Source: an uncultured Lachnospiraceae bacterium
Lineage (GTDB): Bacteria; Bacillota; Clostridia; Lachnospirales; Lachnospiraceae
DNA length: 64,000 nucleotides
NCBI GenBank assembly: GCA_944384155.1
Contig: CALWSG010000004.1
Span: forward strand, 1-64,000
Direction of reading: 5' to 3'
Shown piece by piece: positions 25,840 through 35,230 of this stretch (positions are counted from its first letter, which is position 1; each line of letters opens with the position of its first letter). The position numbers and the translations under genes are program-made. A model generated the notes under the pieces. That model did no database searches. It had not been told where the DNA came from and worked only from the letters and a program-made list of their open reading frames with translations.

Positions 25840-28029
25840 TTATGAACCCATAAGTGATGACAATGCCGATGTGCTTGACTGAAGTTCTGCCAATGCTTTT
25901 TCCATTGCTGAAAACTGGTTATAATACTTTTCCTCCATATTGGTTATCTTTTCTTCCCACTTATCTATCAGGTCATCATAATCATCATACTTACTCTGCA
26001 TTGATTTATCATTGTAAACTGTATATGCACTGCTTACAGAAGATGCTGCCATTTTTTTCGTGAGAGTGCTGTAAAGATTATTTGAAAGCTGAGTAAAAAA
26101 GCTTGTTACCGTTTCAGGATCACTTGCTATCATTGCCTTAAGCTTATCCTCATTTCCTGAGGTTGACGAATCCTCACTGTCTCCATCTATATGATACACA
26201 CCCTTTTCATTCTCCCCGGCAGCGAAGTATCCAAGGGTTGATATGCCAAAGCTTGACAGTGAATAGCTTTCACCATTTATGGTAAAGGAGGAGGACATGG
26301 CTGTCTTCATGGCATTAATTACTCCATCTAAAGTAGAGTCTCTCCTTAAGAGTGAATCCTTAATTTTCTTTTCCCATTTTTCTACCTCTGTGTCTGTCAT
26401 GGCATCCTTCTCTTCATCTGTAAGAGGCTCATATCCCTTGGCAGAATCTGCATTGAAAAGTGTATCCATCTCCTTTATAAGCTCGTTATAGGATTTTAAG
26501 AAGCTCTTTATACTGTCATATATGCCGTCAATATCTGTAGATGTGGTAACGGTAATTTCCTCGCCCGGTGCCGTAACACCTGTCGCCGTAATTGTAAGAC
26601 CGTTTATGGCAAAATTGTTTGTGTTGGAGGTAAATACCGCCCCATTTAACACTATCTCCGAATCCTCTCCGCTTATACGCACGGCATCGCTTGTTCCGAG
26701 ACTTCCATCAGGAGTACTTAAAATATTTTCCGCATTTGTCCTTATGCCCTCATATTTTGCATATATAACATCATAATTACCATCGGCTGCATAACCGGCT
26801 ATTGTGGATTTGTCTGCCTCTCCGTATCTTGTAAACTCCAATGATATTATTTCGTCTGCTGTATATGTCTTTTCAGTAAGCTTACTATTTTCCTCTACTG
26901 CCTTATTATTATCGGATATGAGCTTATTGTTATCCTCTATGGCAGTATTAAGCCCTTCCACATATGACTCTAGCTTTGCCTCATCTGCCTCTGATGCTGT
27001 CACCGTAAGATTTCCATCTCCATCGGTACCCTCTGTCATTGTCACGCCTATTTCATCATTGACTTCGTCATACATAGCCAAAGTCTTATTGTAGCTGTCC
27101 AGCTTTGCCTGCTGCTCTTCAGTCCATTCGTCAGGCTTTTCTGTCTTTGCCTTTTCAAGCTCCTGTATCTGTGTTTTGACTTCCTTGTATTTTTCAGCCC
27201 TATTTTCTGCTGAAAGATTTGCATATGTAAGCCTGCTCTTATTTTCTGTATTAGCTTCCGTAAGCTCCGCATTTTTTTCTGTATATGTTTTATTGGCTTC
27301 TGCTATCTGATTTTTAAAATATTCGTTTAACGCAAAATTTGTCAACTCATCATCTGTATAATCTGCCATAACCTGATACTGTGCCTTATCTGTCTCTGAC
27401 ATGGCAAATATTCCGAGAGACTTTAATGCCTCAACGCCCTGACTGTCTCCCGTCAGGGAAAAATCATAATCCTTGCCGCTTGTCTTAGAGCTTACAAACA
27501 TTCTCTGATTTGTTTCATCAAAGCTTGCGTTTAATCCCGCTTCCTTTAGCTTTACAACAACCTCGGCAACTGTCATATTGCCATCTATGCTGATGTTAGT
27601 TTCACTGCCGTCTACCTTTACATTTATAACTCCACTGCCTAATGCTGAATTTAACTCAGACAGCTTTGTTTTCGCGGTTACTCCGTTAAGCTTTGCACCT
27701 GTAAGATATCCGGTCTTTGCAAGCTTGTTAATGGCAAGAGTCTGATCTCCGTTTACTGCGGAGCTGCTTCCTGACACCGTTGCCTTTGTATCATCTGACA
27801 CTTTTACAGCTTTTTTAGCATATGCCGTTGAAAATCTCATATTGCTTAAGCTGCTTGAATAAAAACTATATATCTTTGTATTCAGAGACTTCCACGCATC
27901 CATCTGCCACTCCAGCTTTGTCTGTGCTTTTACGTAATTATCTTTTTTTACACTGTATGCAGACACAAGCTCTTGAACAAGGGCATCCGTATCCAATCCC
28001 GATATTAATCCTGATAATCTTATTGGCAT
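25840..28029 (-). CDS. fliD: Flagellar filament cap protein FliD (HAP2)
   Basis: FliD caps the filament tip and promotes flagellin insertion. The 729-residue protein starts MPIRLSGLISGLDTDALVQELV, the typical FliD N-terminus. The C-terminal D0/D1 part has DGIYDSIKSFLKSYNELIKEMD, LSSFGISTLGYFAAGENEKGVYHIDGD and a closing coiled coil. A charged helical insert (about residues 220-420) makes it longer than the roughly 500 residues usual in Bacillus. GGGAGG precedes the ATG. It follows flaG. Confidence 0.95.
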   Translation of the reverse strand: MPIRLSGLISGLDTDALVQELVSAYSVKKDNYVKAQTKLEWQMDAWKSLNTKIYSFYSSSLSNMRFSTAYAKKAVKVSDDTKATVSGSSSAVNGDQTLAINKLAKTGYLTGAKLNGVTAKTKLSELNSALGSGVINVKVDGSETNISIDGNMTVAEVVVKLKEAGLNASFDETNQRMFVSSKTSGKDYDFSLTGDSQGVEALKSLGIFAMSETDKAQYQVMADYTDDELTNFALNEYFKNQIAEANKTYTEKNAELTEANTENKSRLTYANLSAENRAEKYKEVKTQIQELEKAKTEKPDEWTEEQQAKLDSYNKTLAMYDEVNDEIGVTMTEGTDGDGNLTVTASEADEAKLESYVEGLNTAIEDNNKLISDNNKAVEENSKLTEKTYTADEIISLEFTRYGEADKSTIAGYAADGNYDVIYAKYEGIRTNAENILSTPDGSLGTSDAVRISGEDSEIVLNGAVFTSNTNNFAINGLTITATGVTAPGEEITVTTSTDIDGIYDSIKSFLKSYNELIKEMDTLFNADSAKGYEPLTDEEKDAMTDTEVEKWEKKIKDSLLRRDSTLDGVINAMKTAMSSSFTINGESYSLSSFGISTLGYFAAGENEKGVYHIDGDSEDSSTSGNEDKLKAMIASDPETVTSFFTQLSNNLYSTLTKKMAASSVSSAYTVYNDKSMQSKYDDYDDLIDKWEEKITNMEEKYYNQFSAMEKALAELQSSTSALSSLMGS

Positions 28030-28047
28030 AAATCCTACCTCCCTTTC

Positions 28048-28449
28048 TTACAGCTTTTCATCTACCAGAATGCCTGCTAATTCCCACACCTTCTCTATCA
28101 TTTCCAATGTTTCCTCTGCCGGGTATTCTCTTACTACATCCTTGGTTTCTTTGTCAATTATTTTTATGGTTACTCTGCCTGTTCCCTCATGCACTCCAAA
28201 CTGACAGTATGTGTTTGACATTTTTTTATTCAAATCACTTACGGCTTTTTTCACTTTTTCATTTGATTTTTCAATACTTTCATCACCAAGTGCACCATTT
28301 TCATTGCCGCTGTACTGCCGGCTCTGCACTGATACGCTGTCTGCCTGCTTCACTGGCGGCTGTGATGTTTCCACCGCTCTTGCCTGATTCACAGTACCTC
28401 CCTGCTGATATGATGACATTCCCATTCCTGATACTGTCTGTATTGCCAT
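28048..28449 (-). CDS. flaG: FlaG family flagellar protein
   Basis: FlaG limits filament length in some bacteria. The 133-residue protein has a flexible N-terminal half and the conserved C-terminal domain with QFGVHEGTGRVTIKIIDKETKDVVREYPAEETLEMIEKVWELAGILVDEKL features (here residues about 80-133). I chose the ATG at 28449 with GGAGGAAAAA; an earlier in-frame ATG 19 codons upstream lacks a ribosome binding site. It lies just before fliD, as in Bacillus and Clostridium. Confidence 0.88.
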   Translation of the reverse strand: MAIQTVSGMGMSSYQQGGTVNQARAVETSQPPVKQADSVSVQSRQYSGNENGALGDESIEKSNEKVKKAVSDLNKKMSNTYCQFGVHEGTGRVTIKIIDKETKDVVREYPAEETLEMIEKVWELAGILVDEKL

Positions 28450-28500
28450 TTTTTCCTCCATTTCTGCCGCATCCATACGGCTTAAGCAAACGGAGCAGTC

Positions 28501-28545
28501 TGGCATCTGCCTATATAAGGCACAATGCCAACATCTTTTACCTCC
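28501..28545 (-). promoter_or_regulatory. Structured flaG leader with a 7-codon ORF
   Basis: Minus strand: GGAGG (28541-28545), 6 nt, then ATG at 28534 opening a 7-codon frame (MLALCLI, stop at 28511-28513). The frame overlaps a nested hairpin: TGGCAT/ATGCCA outside (28501-28506 and 28525-28530) and TGCCT/AGGCA inside. It lies between the sigma-28-type promoter and flaG. Translation of the mini-frame would open the hairpin, and GGAGG could also be a CsrA contact. The function is inference. Confidence 0.4.
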
Positions 28546-28567
28546 GTGTAAAATGTTTCTCTATTTT

Positions 28568-28594
28568 ATTTCGGCACTTTTTTTCATAACTTTA
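28568..28594 (-). promoter_or_regulatory. Sigma-28-type promoter of flaG-fliD
   Basis: Minus strand: TAAAGTTA begins at 28594, with a 15-nt spacer between TAAA (28591-28594) and GCCGAAAT (28568-28575). The -35 box TAAAGTT matches the extended consensus, and the -10 differs from GCCGATAA at two positions. The leader to flaG is about 110 nt. Confidence 0.7.
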
Positions 28595-28627
28595 TATTTA
28601 TACCACTATTTCTGCCTGCAATTCATG

Positions 28628-28840
28628 CTACAGACTTTTCAGTGCATCAAGAGCAGCATTGTCAGCCGCTTCTCTGTTTGATTCCTGTATCTGTATATAT
28701 ACTTCTTTTCTGTATACCGGAACTGATTTTGGCGCAGATATTCCTATTTTTACCTGCTCTCCCTTTATCTCCAAAACCGTAATCTCTACGTTATTATTTA
28801 TTATTATGGATTCGTCCTTTTTTCTTGATAATGCCAGCAT
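28628..28840 (-). CDS. csrA: Carbon storage regulator CsrA
   Basis: A small RNA-binding dimer that represses flagellin translation. The 70-residue protein begins MLALSRKKDESIIINNNVEITVLEIKGEQVKIGI and has the contact region PKSVPVYRKEVYIQIQESN. GAAGGAGGG precedes the ATG. It follows fliW by three bases; FliW binds CsrA and releases its repression of flagellin mRNA. Its likely target is the flagellin leader at 24644-24677. Confidence 0.96.
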   Translation of the reverse strand: MLALSRKKDESIIINNNVEITVLEIKGEQVKIGISAPKSVPVYRKEVYIQIQESNREAADNAALDALKSL

Positions 28841-28842
28841 GA

Positions 28843-29292
28843 TTAACCCTCCTTCTTACTTTTAAGTATATCATAAATAGGGTATCTTACTACATACTTT
28901 TCATCATCTACTATAATCTGCCCCGCCTTAAGACTTGCTGCATTTATAATAATGGGTGCTTTAAGATTGACTGTCATTTTTGTTATATCCTTTGGTATGG
29001 TCATTGTTACCAGCCCAAGCATTTCCTCAGGCAGAAGCTTACCTAAACCTGACAGAAGTTCATCCTCAACAATGGGATTGTAATCCTCCACCAGCTTAAG
29101 GGGGTCTATAACAGGCATGGCAAAATCCGGCTCATCTATTGACTGAAGCCATGATATATGTTTTTTTTCATTCTCCCTGTCATGTATAAGCATAAACCTC
29201 TTTAGCTCAGGAAACCCTATAATGCCTCCATCAAAGGTAATAATCTTATTTGCGTCAACTTCTATATCTCCAAATATTCTTGTATGTATCAT
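28843..29292 (-). CDS. fliW: Flagellar assembly factor FliW
   Basis: FliW binds both flagellin and CsrA and so couples flagellin secretion to its synthesis. The 149-residue protein has FGDIEVDANKIITFDGGIIGFPELKRF, WLQSIDEPDFAMPVIDP and VNLKAPIIINAASLKAGQIIVDDEKYVVRYPI, the family pattern. It sits between flgL and csrA, the conserved Firmicute arrangement, and is nearly fused to csrA. Confidence 0.95.
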   Translation of the reverse strand: MIHTRIFGDIEVDANKIITFDGGIIGFPELKRFMLIHDRENEKKHISWLQSIDEPDFAMPVIDPLKLVEDYNPIVEDELLSGLGKLLPEEMLGLVTMTIPKDITKMTVNLKAPIIINAASLKAGQIIVDDEKYVVRYPIYDILKSKKEG

Positions 29293-29357
29293 TTATAAGT
29301 TCCTTCCTTCTCTCTTTTTACCACTGCCCCATTTTAGAAACCAGCACAAAACAGCCA

Positions 29358-30845
29358 TTATAAAAAGTCAAGCAGTGATTTTTGTACTACCTTTGCCACC
29401 GTAGATAATGCTGCATCATACACATCGCTTATGGCATTATATTCCACTGCTGCCTGCGCAAGATCAGTATCCTCGTTCTTGCTTTTAAGCTCCTCCACCG
29501 TAAGCGACTGCTGTGAAAGTCTCTCGGAAATCATTTCAAGTCTCTGCATTCTTGCTGCAAGGTCAGACACCTCAACAGACACATTCTGCTGATGCTCTTT
29601 AAACTTTTCGATGCCTGATGCAAAGCTGTTCTTTAAATTATCCTGTGCATATGACTTTTCCAGCTCTGCTGCCTCTAACATTGCCTCCAACACAGCTAAC
29701 TCTGTCTCATCTGTAGTTTCACGTATTTTAGCCTCTATTCTTGTTATTTTGTCTATGGCATTTGCCACATCCTCAGTTCTCTCTATCATTTCATCTATAT
29801 CTCTTCCCATATTATGGGTAAGAACATCTTTTCCCTGCACGTTGACGGTAAGTGTCTGATTAAAGCTCACCGTGTAATTAATTTTCTGATCCTTTGCCGT
29901 ATATTCAGTTACCTTTTGAGTTCCCCCCACGGTTTCTGTCTTTATGCAGTCAAAATAATGCTCCGGCATTAAATCTCCCATTTCAAATCCTGTCTTGTTA
30001 TAAGTAACGGAAAATGCCCCATCCACAAGACTGTTATATACATCATCACCAAATATCAGCTCTCCTGTTTCCGGTATATAATATACGGTATCGTCCTCTA
30101 TCTCATAAGGTGCCCTGGTCTCATATACAGACTCTCCATTTTGTGTAAATGTTTCAAGACTTCTCTCCTCCACATTTACAGGATTTCCGTTTATTGTAAT
30201 GGTGAGATTTCCATTATCAATATTCTTGTACGATAGCCTTGCTATGTGCAGTGCCTCATTTGTAATATCACCTGTTACATAACTTGTTCCCTGATAATTT
30301 TCAATATCCGCTTCCTTTACTCCCACCGTTCTGTTTAATGTTTCTATATCACTGAACTTAAAATTCTCCGTTATTTCATATGATACATTGCTATTATCTG
30401 AGGTATATGTAAGAGTGCTGTCGGTCTTATAGCCTGTAAATATGGTTCTGTCACCGTAATCTGCATTTCCGCTTTGATATATGGCTTCCCTGTACTGCTT
30501 TAATGTCTCTATTATGGAATTATACTCATCTATAGTCTGGTATTCATTCACACCCTGATTGCAATAGTATATAATATTTTCAAGTGTGGTATTCACACCG
30601 TCAAGGGCGTCCTTTGTAACATCCATCCATGACTCTGCATCCTCTACATTTCTGTCCTTATACTGTTGAATTTCATTATATGTGCTTCTAAGCCTTAATG
30701 CCCTTATTGCCGTTATCGGATCCTCAGATGGTCTTTGTATCTTCTTGGTGGTATTTATCTGAGTCATAATATTATCCATCTGTATTTTATTTTTATTAAT
30801 ATTGGCAAGATTATTATTCATCATTATTGTATTTGTTATTCTCAT
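29358..30845 (-). CDS. flgL: Hook-filament junction protein FlgL
   Basis: FlgL is the second junction protein between hook and filament. The 495-residue protein starts MRITNTIMMNNNLANINKNK and has the flagellin-like helices DRNVEDAESWMDVTKDALDGVN at the N-terminus and a C-terminal region ending YNAISDVYDAALSTVAKVVQKSLLDFL. It is longer than the roughly 300 residues of B. subtilis FlgL because of a beta-rich central domain (about residues 150-380). I chose the ATG at 30845 (GGAGG 5 nt away). It follows the second FlgK gene. Confidence 0.9.
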   Translation of the reverse strand: MRITNTIMMNNNLANINKNKIQMDNIMTQINTTKKIQRPSEDPITAIRALRLRSTYNEIQQYKDRNVEDAESWMDVTKDALDGVNTTLENIIYYCNQGVNEYQTIDEYNSIIETLKQYREAIYQSGNADYGDRTIFTGYKTDSTLTYTSDNSNVSYEITENFKFSDIETLNRTVGVKEADIENYQGTSYVTGDITNEALHIARLSYKNIDNGNLTITINGNPVNVEERSLETFTQNGESVYETRAPYEIEDDTVYYIPETGELIFGDDVYNSLVDGAFSVTYNKTGFEMGDLMPEHYFDCIKTETVGGTQKVTEYTAKDQKINYTVSFNQTLTVNVQGKDVLTHNMGRDIDEMIERTEDVANAIDKITRIEAKIRETTDETELAVLEAMLEAAELEKSYAQDNLKNSFASGIEKFKEHQQNVSVEVSDLAARMQRLEMISERLSQQSLTVEELKSKNEDTDLAQAAVEYNAISDVYDAALSTVAKVVQKSLLDFL

Positions 30846-30870
30846 GTCTGCCTCCACTCCGGCTTTCAGC

Positions 30871-32349
30871 CTATACGCCTGTTTCCTGTATCAGTTTATC
30901 ATATATTTCAGCCATTACGGATATTACCTTTGAATTAAGATTATATGCCTCCTGAAACTTAACAAGATTCATTGCCTCCTCATCCTTATCCACACCCATA
31001 ATGGACTGTCTCTGATTCTCGATTGTTGTCTGCATATTGGTATAATTTTCCGTAAAGGTTTTTGCCTTTCTTGTATCCACAGCCAAATCCGTCACCAATG
31101 CCTGAAGAAATTCACTTGCTGTTCCTCCATTATATACATTTGCATTTTTCGTTGCCAAAAGCTCATCCACCAAATCATACTGTGATACACCGTCTGTATA
31201 ATCATATGAAGTTGCAAGAAGCTTTGGATCATCTTTTATATCCGGATTTATAGTATATTTGCCCTGGTCTGATTTTACAAACACAGGAATATCCTGAGTG
31301 CTGTCACCGTATAGATTTGTACCCTTAGCATGAACCTCATTTAACGCAGCAGTAAAGCTGTCGAGAAACTCGTTTACCTGATTAATATAATAGGGAACTC
31401 CCTTATACTCAACGGCATAGGAATACTGGCTTCCCGTAACTGTTCCGTTATTTCCGTCACGAACCTCCAAAAGACCTTTAAGGGTTCCTCCTACTCCAAG
31501 CTTGACAGGATTAAACTCCTGTCCGTGTGACCAGTATATATCATAAAGCCCAACAACATCCTCAGGGTTTGCACTTTCGTCTCTTGTTTCTACCTTAAGG
31601 GTATAGTAATCAAAATTATTAACTAATGTGCTGCCCCCGATTTTTACTGTAAACTCTGACTTTCCATTTTCATATTTTGTTTCAGTTGTTGATATATCAA
31701 CTATTTCCGACAGCTCGTCAAGAAGTACGGACCTTCTGTCCCTAAGCTCATTAGCATTGGCACCTGTAAGCTCTACCACATTAATCTGCTTGTTTATTGA
31801 TGCTATCTCCTCAGCCAGAGAATTTATCTTATTTACATTATTACTAATCTCTGCGTTAAGATCTTCCTGCTCAAGCTTTAAATCCGTTTTAATTTCCTGA
31901 AGATATTCAAGAAAGCTCTCCGCATAATTTAAATATGAATTTCTTGTAGTCAGGTCTGATGGATCCTTCTTTAACTCCTCTATGGAATTGTAAAGATTAT
32001 CAAATTCCTCCGTAAAGCCGTCTACCTTTGACTCGTTAAATAAATCTTCAAGCTTAAGCATATAATAGTATCTTGAGCTGTTTTCCCCAAGTCGCGTCTG
32101 ATTTTCCTGATATTTTACATCATAGTATTCGTTTCTTATTCTTTCCACAGATGTTACTTCAACACCGCTTCCTATCATACCGTACTTCTGATGTACTCTG
32201 ATAGCCGTGGTTGCCTGCTGATTTGCCACCTGTCTGGAATATCCTTTAGTATACTCATTCGCTATATTATTTGCAGTTACATTAAGATTTGCATTTGCAG
32301 CATGTATTCCCAAGGTACCTATATTTAATCCGAAAAATGTATTTGGCAT
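30871..32349 (-). CDS. flgK: FlgK-family hook-associated protein, shorter copy
   Basis: FlgK is the first junction protein on the hook. The 492-residue protein begins TFFGLNIGTLGIHAANANLNVTANNIANEYTKGYSRQV, the rod/hook N-terminal signature, and ends DKDEEAMNLVKFQEAYNLNSKVISVMAEIYDKLIQETGV. GGGAGG lies 7 nt before the start. It is the second of two adjacent FlgK-type genes; the longer copy lies upstream. Which one is the real junction protein cannot be told from sequence alone. Confidence 0.88.
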   Translation of the reverse strand: MPNTFFGLNIGTLGIHAANANLNVTANNIANEYTKGYSRQVANQQATTAIRVHQKYGMIGSGVEVTSVERIRNEYYDVKYQENQTRLGENSSRYYYMLKLEDLFNESKVDGFTEEFDNLYNSIEELKKDPSDLTTRNSYLNYAESFLEYLQEIKTDLKLEQEDLNAEISNNVNKINSLAEEIASINKQINVVELTGANANELRDRRSVLLDELSEIVDISTTETKYENGKSEFTVKIGGSTLVNNFDYYTLKVETRDESANPEDVVGLYDIYWSHGQEFNPVKLGVGGTLKGLLEVRDGNNGTVTGSQYSYAVEYKGVPYYINQVNEFLDSFTAALNEVHAKGTNLYGDSTQDIPVFVKSDQGKYTINPDIKDDPKLLATSYDYTDGVSQYDLVDELLATKNANVYNGGTASEFLQALVTDLAVDTRKAKTFTENYTNMQTTIENQRQSIMGVDKDEEAMNLVKFQEAYNLNSKVISVMAEIYDKLIQETGV

Positions 32350-32378
32350 TTTTTATCCTCCCTTTACCTGTTGCTGTT

Positions 32379-34301
32379 CTAATGAACTCCCACTCTGTTT
32401 ATAAGTGTATCTATCATTTCTGCTATTACATTTATAAATCTTGAATTTGCATTGTAGGCATTTTGAAACTTTATAAGGTTTGTAAGCTCCTCCTCTGAGG
32501 ACACTCCCGTCACTGATTCTCTTGAGCTTTGTATGTCATTTACAACAGTCTGCTGGTTAGTTGTTATTGAGTTAAACACATATCCGTCATTTGCTATAAC
32601 ATCAACCATGGCAGTATAGTAATCGTTGAAATCCTTTTCAGTAAGGTTATTTGGATCAAGATTTACAGATGCCTCGTCCCACTTTTTTATAATGCTCTCT
32701 GCCACCTGATAATTAGCTCCTCCCTCACTGTCCCAAAGAGGAAGTGATGAAGTCTTGTCAAGAACAGTCTGGTTTACCTTTATGTTTCCCACACTGTATT
32801 TTCCCTCTGTGCCATATGTATTATAAGGGTTGTACACATAATAAACAGTGCCGTCTGCTGCTGTAAGCTCTGTGTATCTGCTCTGTGTATCATCTCTGGA
32901 TATAAGCTCTACTCCAAGCTCTCCGTCATAACCGTTTCCGCAGGTCTCCGTGTCCAATGCTGATACTGTTATATCACCTGTGAGAGTAAATGTTTCATCA
33001 TTTACAAGGCAGCCATTATCATCCAGATTTACCCCTCCGAGCTGGTTTTTAATTTCATCTGCCAGCATGGCATAATTTGTTCCTGCCTCAATAGTTAAGG
33101 TTGTTCCTCCGCTTATGGTTGTATCCTTGTTTGGACATAATGTATCATTTATCATTGTAACAATACTGTTTATAAGCTGATCAAACATTGCCTGGGACTT
33201 TAATATTACAGAAGCCCCAACAGTAAGATTATACTCCTGTGCCTCCTTTAAGTAATCCTGGTATGTAACATCCCAGTATTCTCTTATGGCTGCCTCATAC
33301 GCCGCAGTATCAAGATTTCCTGCGGCGTCTGTATAATCCTCCTCCTTGGGCATCTCAGGAACCTTTGGTATATCCGTGTAATCTGCAACATAATCTCCTC
33401 TCGCCTGCAGCAGTCCTTTCAGCTTTCCTATGTCATTTCCTTTTGATGATGAAATCTCCGTTGCAAGATTAAACACAGGTGCATTGTCTAAGTGAGGCCA
33501 TACAGGAGTATAATAATTAGAATCATCAGCAGTATTGAGAGTATCTACTCCCATATAAAATACGCCTCCGTATGTGATAAAGTCCTGTCCCTCTGCCCTT
33601 ATTGTTACAAACCCCTTTTCGTCCTCTATATATGAAATGTTTATAAGCTCCGCAAGCTGATCTATTGCCAAATCTCTCTGGTCTCTGTAATCGTTTGCCG
33701 ACTCTGTGCCTGCTGCTTCTATTCCCTGTATAGTAACATTGAGACTGTATATTTTATCGGCAAGGGCATTTATCTGAGCCACCGTATCCGTTACTTCCTT
33801 ATTTAAATTGCTCTGATACTCCCTTAACTGATTTCCTATAGCATTTACTCTTGTAAGAAATTCATCGGTACTCATTACAAGTCCCTCTCTCGATACACTG
33901 CTGTCCGGAGTTTTTGCCATCTCACTTAATGCTTCCCACAAATCATTTAAGGAATCCTGAAACGCAACGCTGTTTAACTCTCCCAGTATATTTTCAACCT
34001 CCTCCGTGGCTTCATGCTGGGAAGAATAATAATTTTCTCTTCCCACCTGCTCTCTGTATGCCTTATCCAATAAAATAGCCCTGATGTGTCTAGTCTCACT
34101 TGCAACAACCCCAAGACCTACCTTCCAATTTCCCAGCTGGGAACGTCCCACCGTTGTATAATTTGCATCTGCATAAGAAATCTGCTGTCTTACATATCCC
34201 TCAGTATATACATTGGCAAGATTATGTGCCGTTGTATTAATTCCAATCTGACTTGTCTTAAGTCCCGATACTCCCGTATACATACTTGAAAATAATGGCA
34301 T
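32379..34301 (-). CDS. flgK: FlgK-family hook-associated protein, longer copy
   Basis: The 640-residue protein has the FlgK N-terminus (SSMYTGVSGLKTSQIGINTTAHNLANVYTEGYVRQQ) and C-terminus (GVSSEEELTNLIKFQNAYNANSRFINVIAEMIDTLINRVGVH). A beta-rich central insert (about 300-540) makes it larger than the neighbouring copy and than typical FlgK (about 500-550). The two share only the terminal helical domains, so the duplication is old. It follows flgN, its expected chaperone. Confidence 0.88.
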   Translation of the reverse strand: MPLFSSMYTGVSGLKTSQIGINTTAHNLANVYTEGYVRQQISYADANYTTVGRSQLGNWKVGLGVVASETRHIRAILLDKAYREQVGRENYYSSQHEATEEVENILGELNSVAFQDSLNDLWEALSEMAKTPDSSVSREGLVMSTDEFLTRVNAIGNQLREYQSNLNKEVTDTVAQINALADKIYSLNVTIQGIEAAGTESANDYRDQRDLAIDQLAELINISYIEDEKGFVTIRAEGQDFITYGGVFYMGVDTLNTADDSNYYTPVWPHLDNAPVFNLATEISSSKGNDIGKLKGLLQARGDYVADYTDIPKVPEMPKEEDYTDAAGNLDTAAYEAAIREYWDVTYQDYLKEAQEYNLTVGASVILKSQAMFDQLINSIVTMINDTLCPNKDTTISGGTTLTIEAGTNYAMLADEIKNQLGGVNLDDNGCLVNDETFTLTGDITVSALDTETCGNGYDGELGVELISRDDTQSRYTELTAADGTVYYVYNPYNTYGTEGKYSVGNIKVNQTVLDKTSSLPLWDSEGGANYQVAESIIKKWDEASVNLDPNNLTEKDFNDYYTAMVDVIANDGYVFNSITTNQQTVVNDIQSSRESVTGVSSEEELTNLIKFQNAYNANSRFINVIAEMIDTLINRVGVH

Positions 34302-34327
34302 ATCTTCACACCTTTCCTGTTTTTCTG

Positions 34328-34840
34328 TTAATTTTTTGCATCAAACACTCCGTAACTCATTGTACTTTCAGTGTTATACGCATTTTTATCGTAATTGCCT
34401 GTCTCAGGTGCCTGATACATGCTTTTATACATATTTATGTTAAATTCAACCATCTCCAATGAAGATGTGATTAAATTTTTATTCATATCATTTATAACCG
34501 ATATATTATCCAATGTCTGTTTAAGGCTGTCATGTACCTCTGCAAGCTTTTTCCTCTCCTTGTCCTGTCCTTCAAGAAGACCTACTATGGTTTTTACCGT
34601 CAGTTCTTCTTCTTTTTTGTTAAGTACAAGCGCCATATCCTTTATTACTTCTATTCTCCTTTTTTCCAAACTGTTAAGAACCTGAATGTGTTCCTGCTCC
34701 ATACCTGTAATTTCTTTCAGCTTTTCCGTATTCCCTTTCACTATAACAGGGGTTTTCTCCTTGGAGAGAACCATAAGCTTTTTATATTCTTCGTTTTCTT
34801 CCTCTAAAACAGTAATAAGTTCTTCTATTAAGCTTGCCAT
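34328..34840 (-). CDS. flgN: Flagellar export chaperone FlgN
   Basis: FlgN is the chaperone of the junction proteins FlgK and FlgL. The 170-residue protein is almost entirely helical (SLIEELITVLEEENEEYKKLMVLS, then TEKLKEITGMEQEHIQVLNSLEKRR), the FlgN family pattern, with a flexible C-terminal tail. AGGAGA precedes the start. It lies between flgM and flgK, as in B. subtilis. Confidence 0.9.
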   Translation of the reverse strand: MASLIEELITVLEEENEEYKKLMVLSKEKTPVIVKGNTEKLKEITGMEQEHIQVLNSLEKRRIEVIKDMALVLNKKEEELTVKTIVGLLEGQDKERKKLAEVHDSLKQTLDNISVINDMNKNLITSSLEMVEFNINMYKSMYQAPETGNYDKNAYNTESTMSYGVFDAKN

Positions 34841-34852
34841 ATAAGTTCTCTC

Positions 34853-35131
34853 CTACCTTAAAAATCCTTCATACTTAGCTATAATTTTTTCTGCAAAAGC
34901 ATCTCCTGACACTCCGTATGTTCCCTTATCAATTTGTTCCTTTATCTCTGCCACTCTTTCCTCTCTGATATCACTGCTTTCTGACACTGCCTGCTTTGCA
35001 ATCTGCATATCTCTTCCGAAGCCTGATATCTCTACCTTATCCCTTGCTCCTGACTTTGATACAGAAGCTGTCTTTGTTTTTCCATTTACACCATATATAC
35101 TGTTTATCCGGCTGTAAGCATCTACACGCAT
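34853..35131 (-). CDS. flgM: Anti-sigma-28 factor FlgM
   Basis: FlgM holds sigma-28 inactive until the hook is finished and FlgM is exported. The 92-residue protein has a disordered N-terminal part (SINSIYGVNG-like, with DKVEISGFGRDMQIAKQAV) and the sigma-binding C-terminal helices (EERVAEIKEQIDKGTYGVSGDAFAEKIIAKY). GGAGG lies 8 nt before the ATG. A sigma-28-type promoter lies directly upstream, which gives the usual feedback loop. Confidence 0.93.
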   Translation of the reverse strand: MRVDAYSRINSIYGVNGKTKTASVSKSGARDKVEISGFGRDMQIAKQAVSESSDIREERVAEIKEQIDKGTYGVSGDAFAEKIIAKYEGFLR

Positions 35132-35196
35132 TATTATCGCCTCCTTTTTTACTTTCTTGAAATCTGCGTCAAAGATGCAATATTTCTCACATACTT

Positions 35197-35222
35197 TATC
35201 GGACTTTTTTTATATTTCTTTA
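35197..35222 (-). promoter_or_regulatory. Sigma-28-type promoter of the flgM operon
   Basis: Minus strand: TAAG (35219-35222), 14 nt spacer, TCCGATAA (35197-35204). The -10 box matches 7 of 8 consensus positions; the spacing is one base short of 15 (or CTAA with 15). It would drive flgM-flgN-flgK-flgK-flgL-fliW-csrA. Confidence 0.72.
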
Positions 35223-35230
35223 GAGCAATA

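Noticed and set aside
28450-28506. Upstream extension of flaG with CxxC motifs (MPDCSVC...)
   Set aside because: The in-frame ATG has no suitable ribosome binding site, and the next ATG (28449) has GGAGGAAAAA and fits the usual FlaG length.
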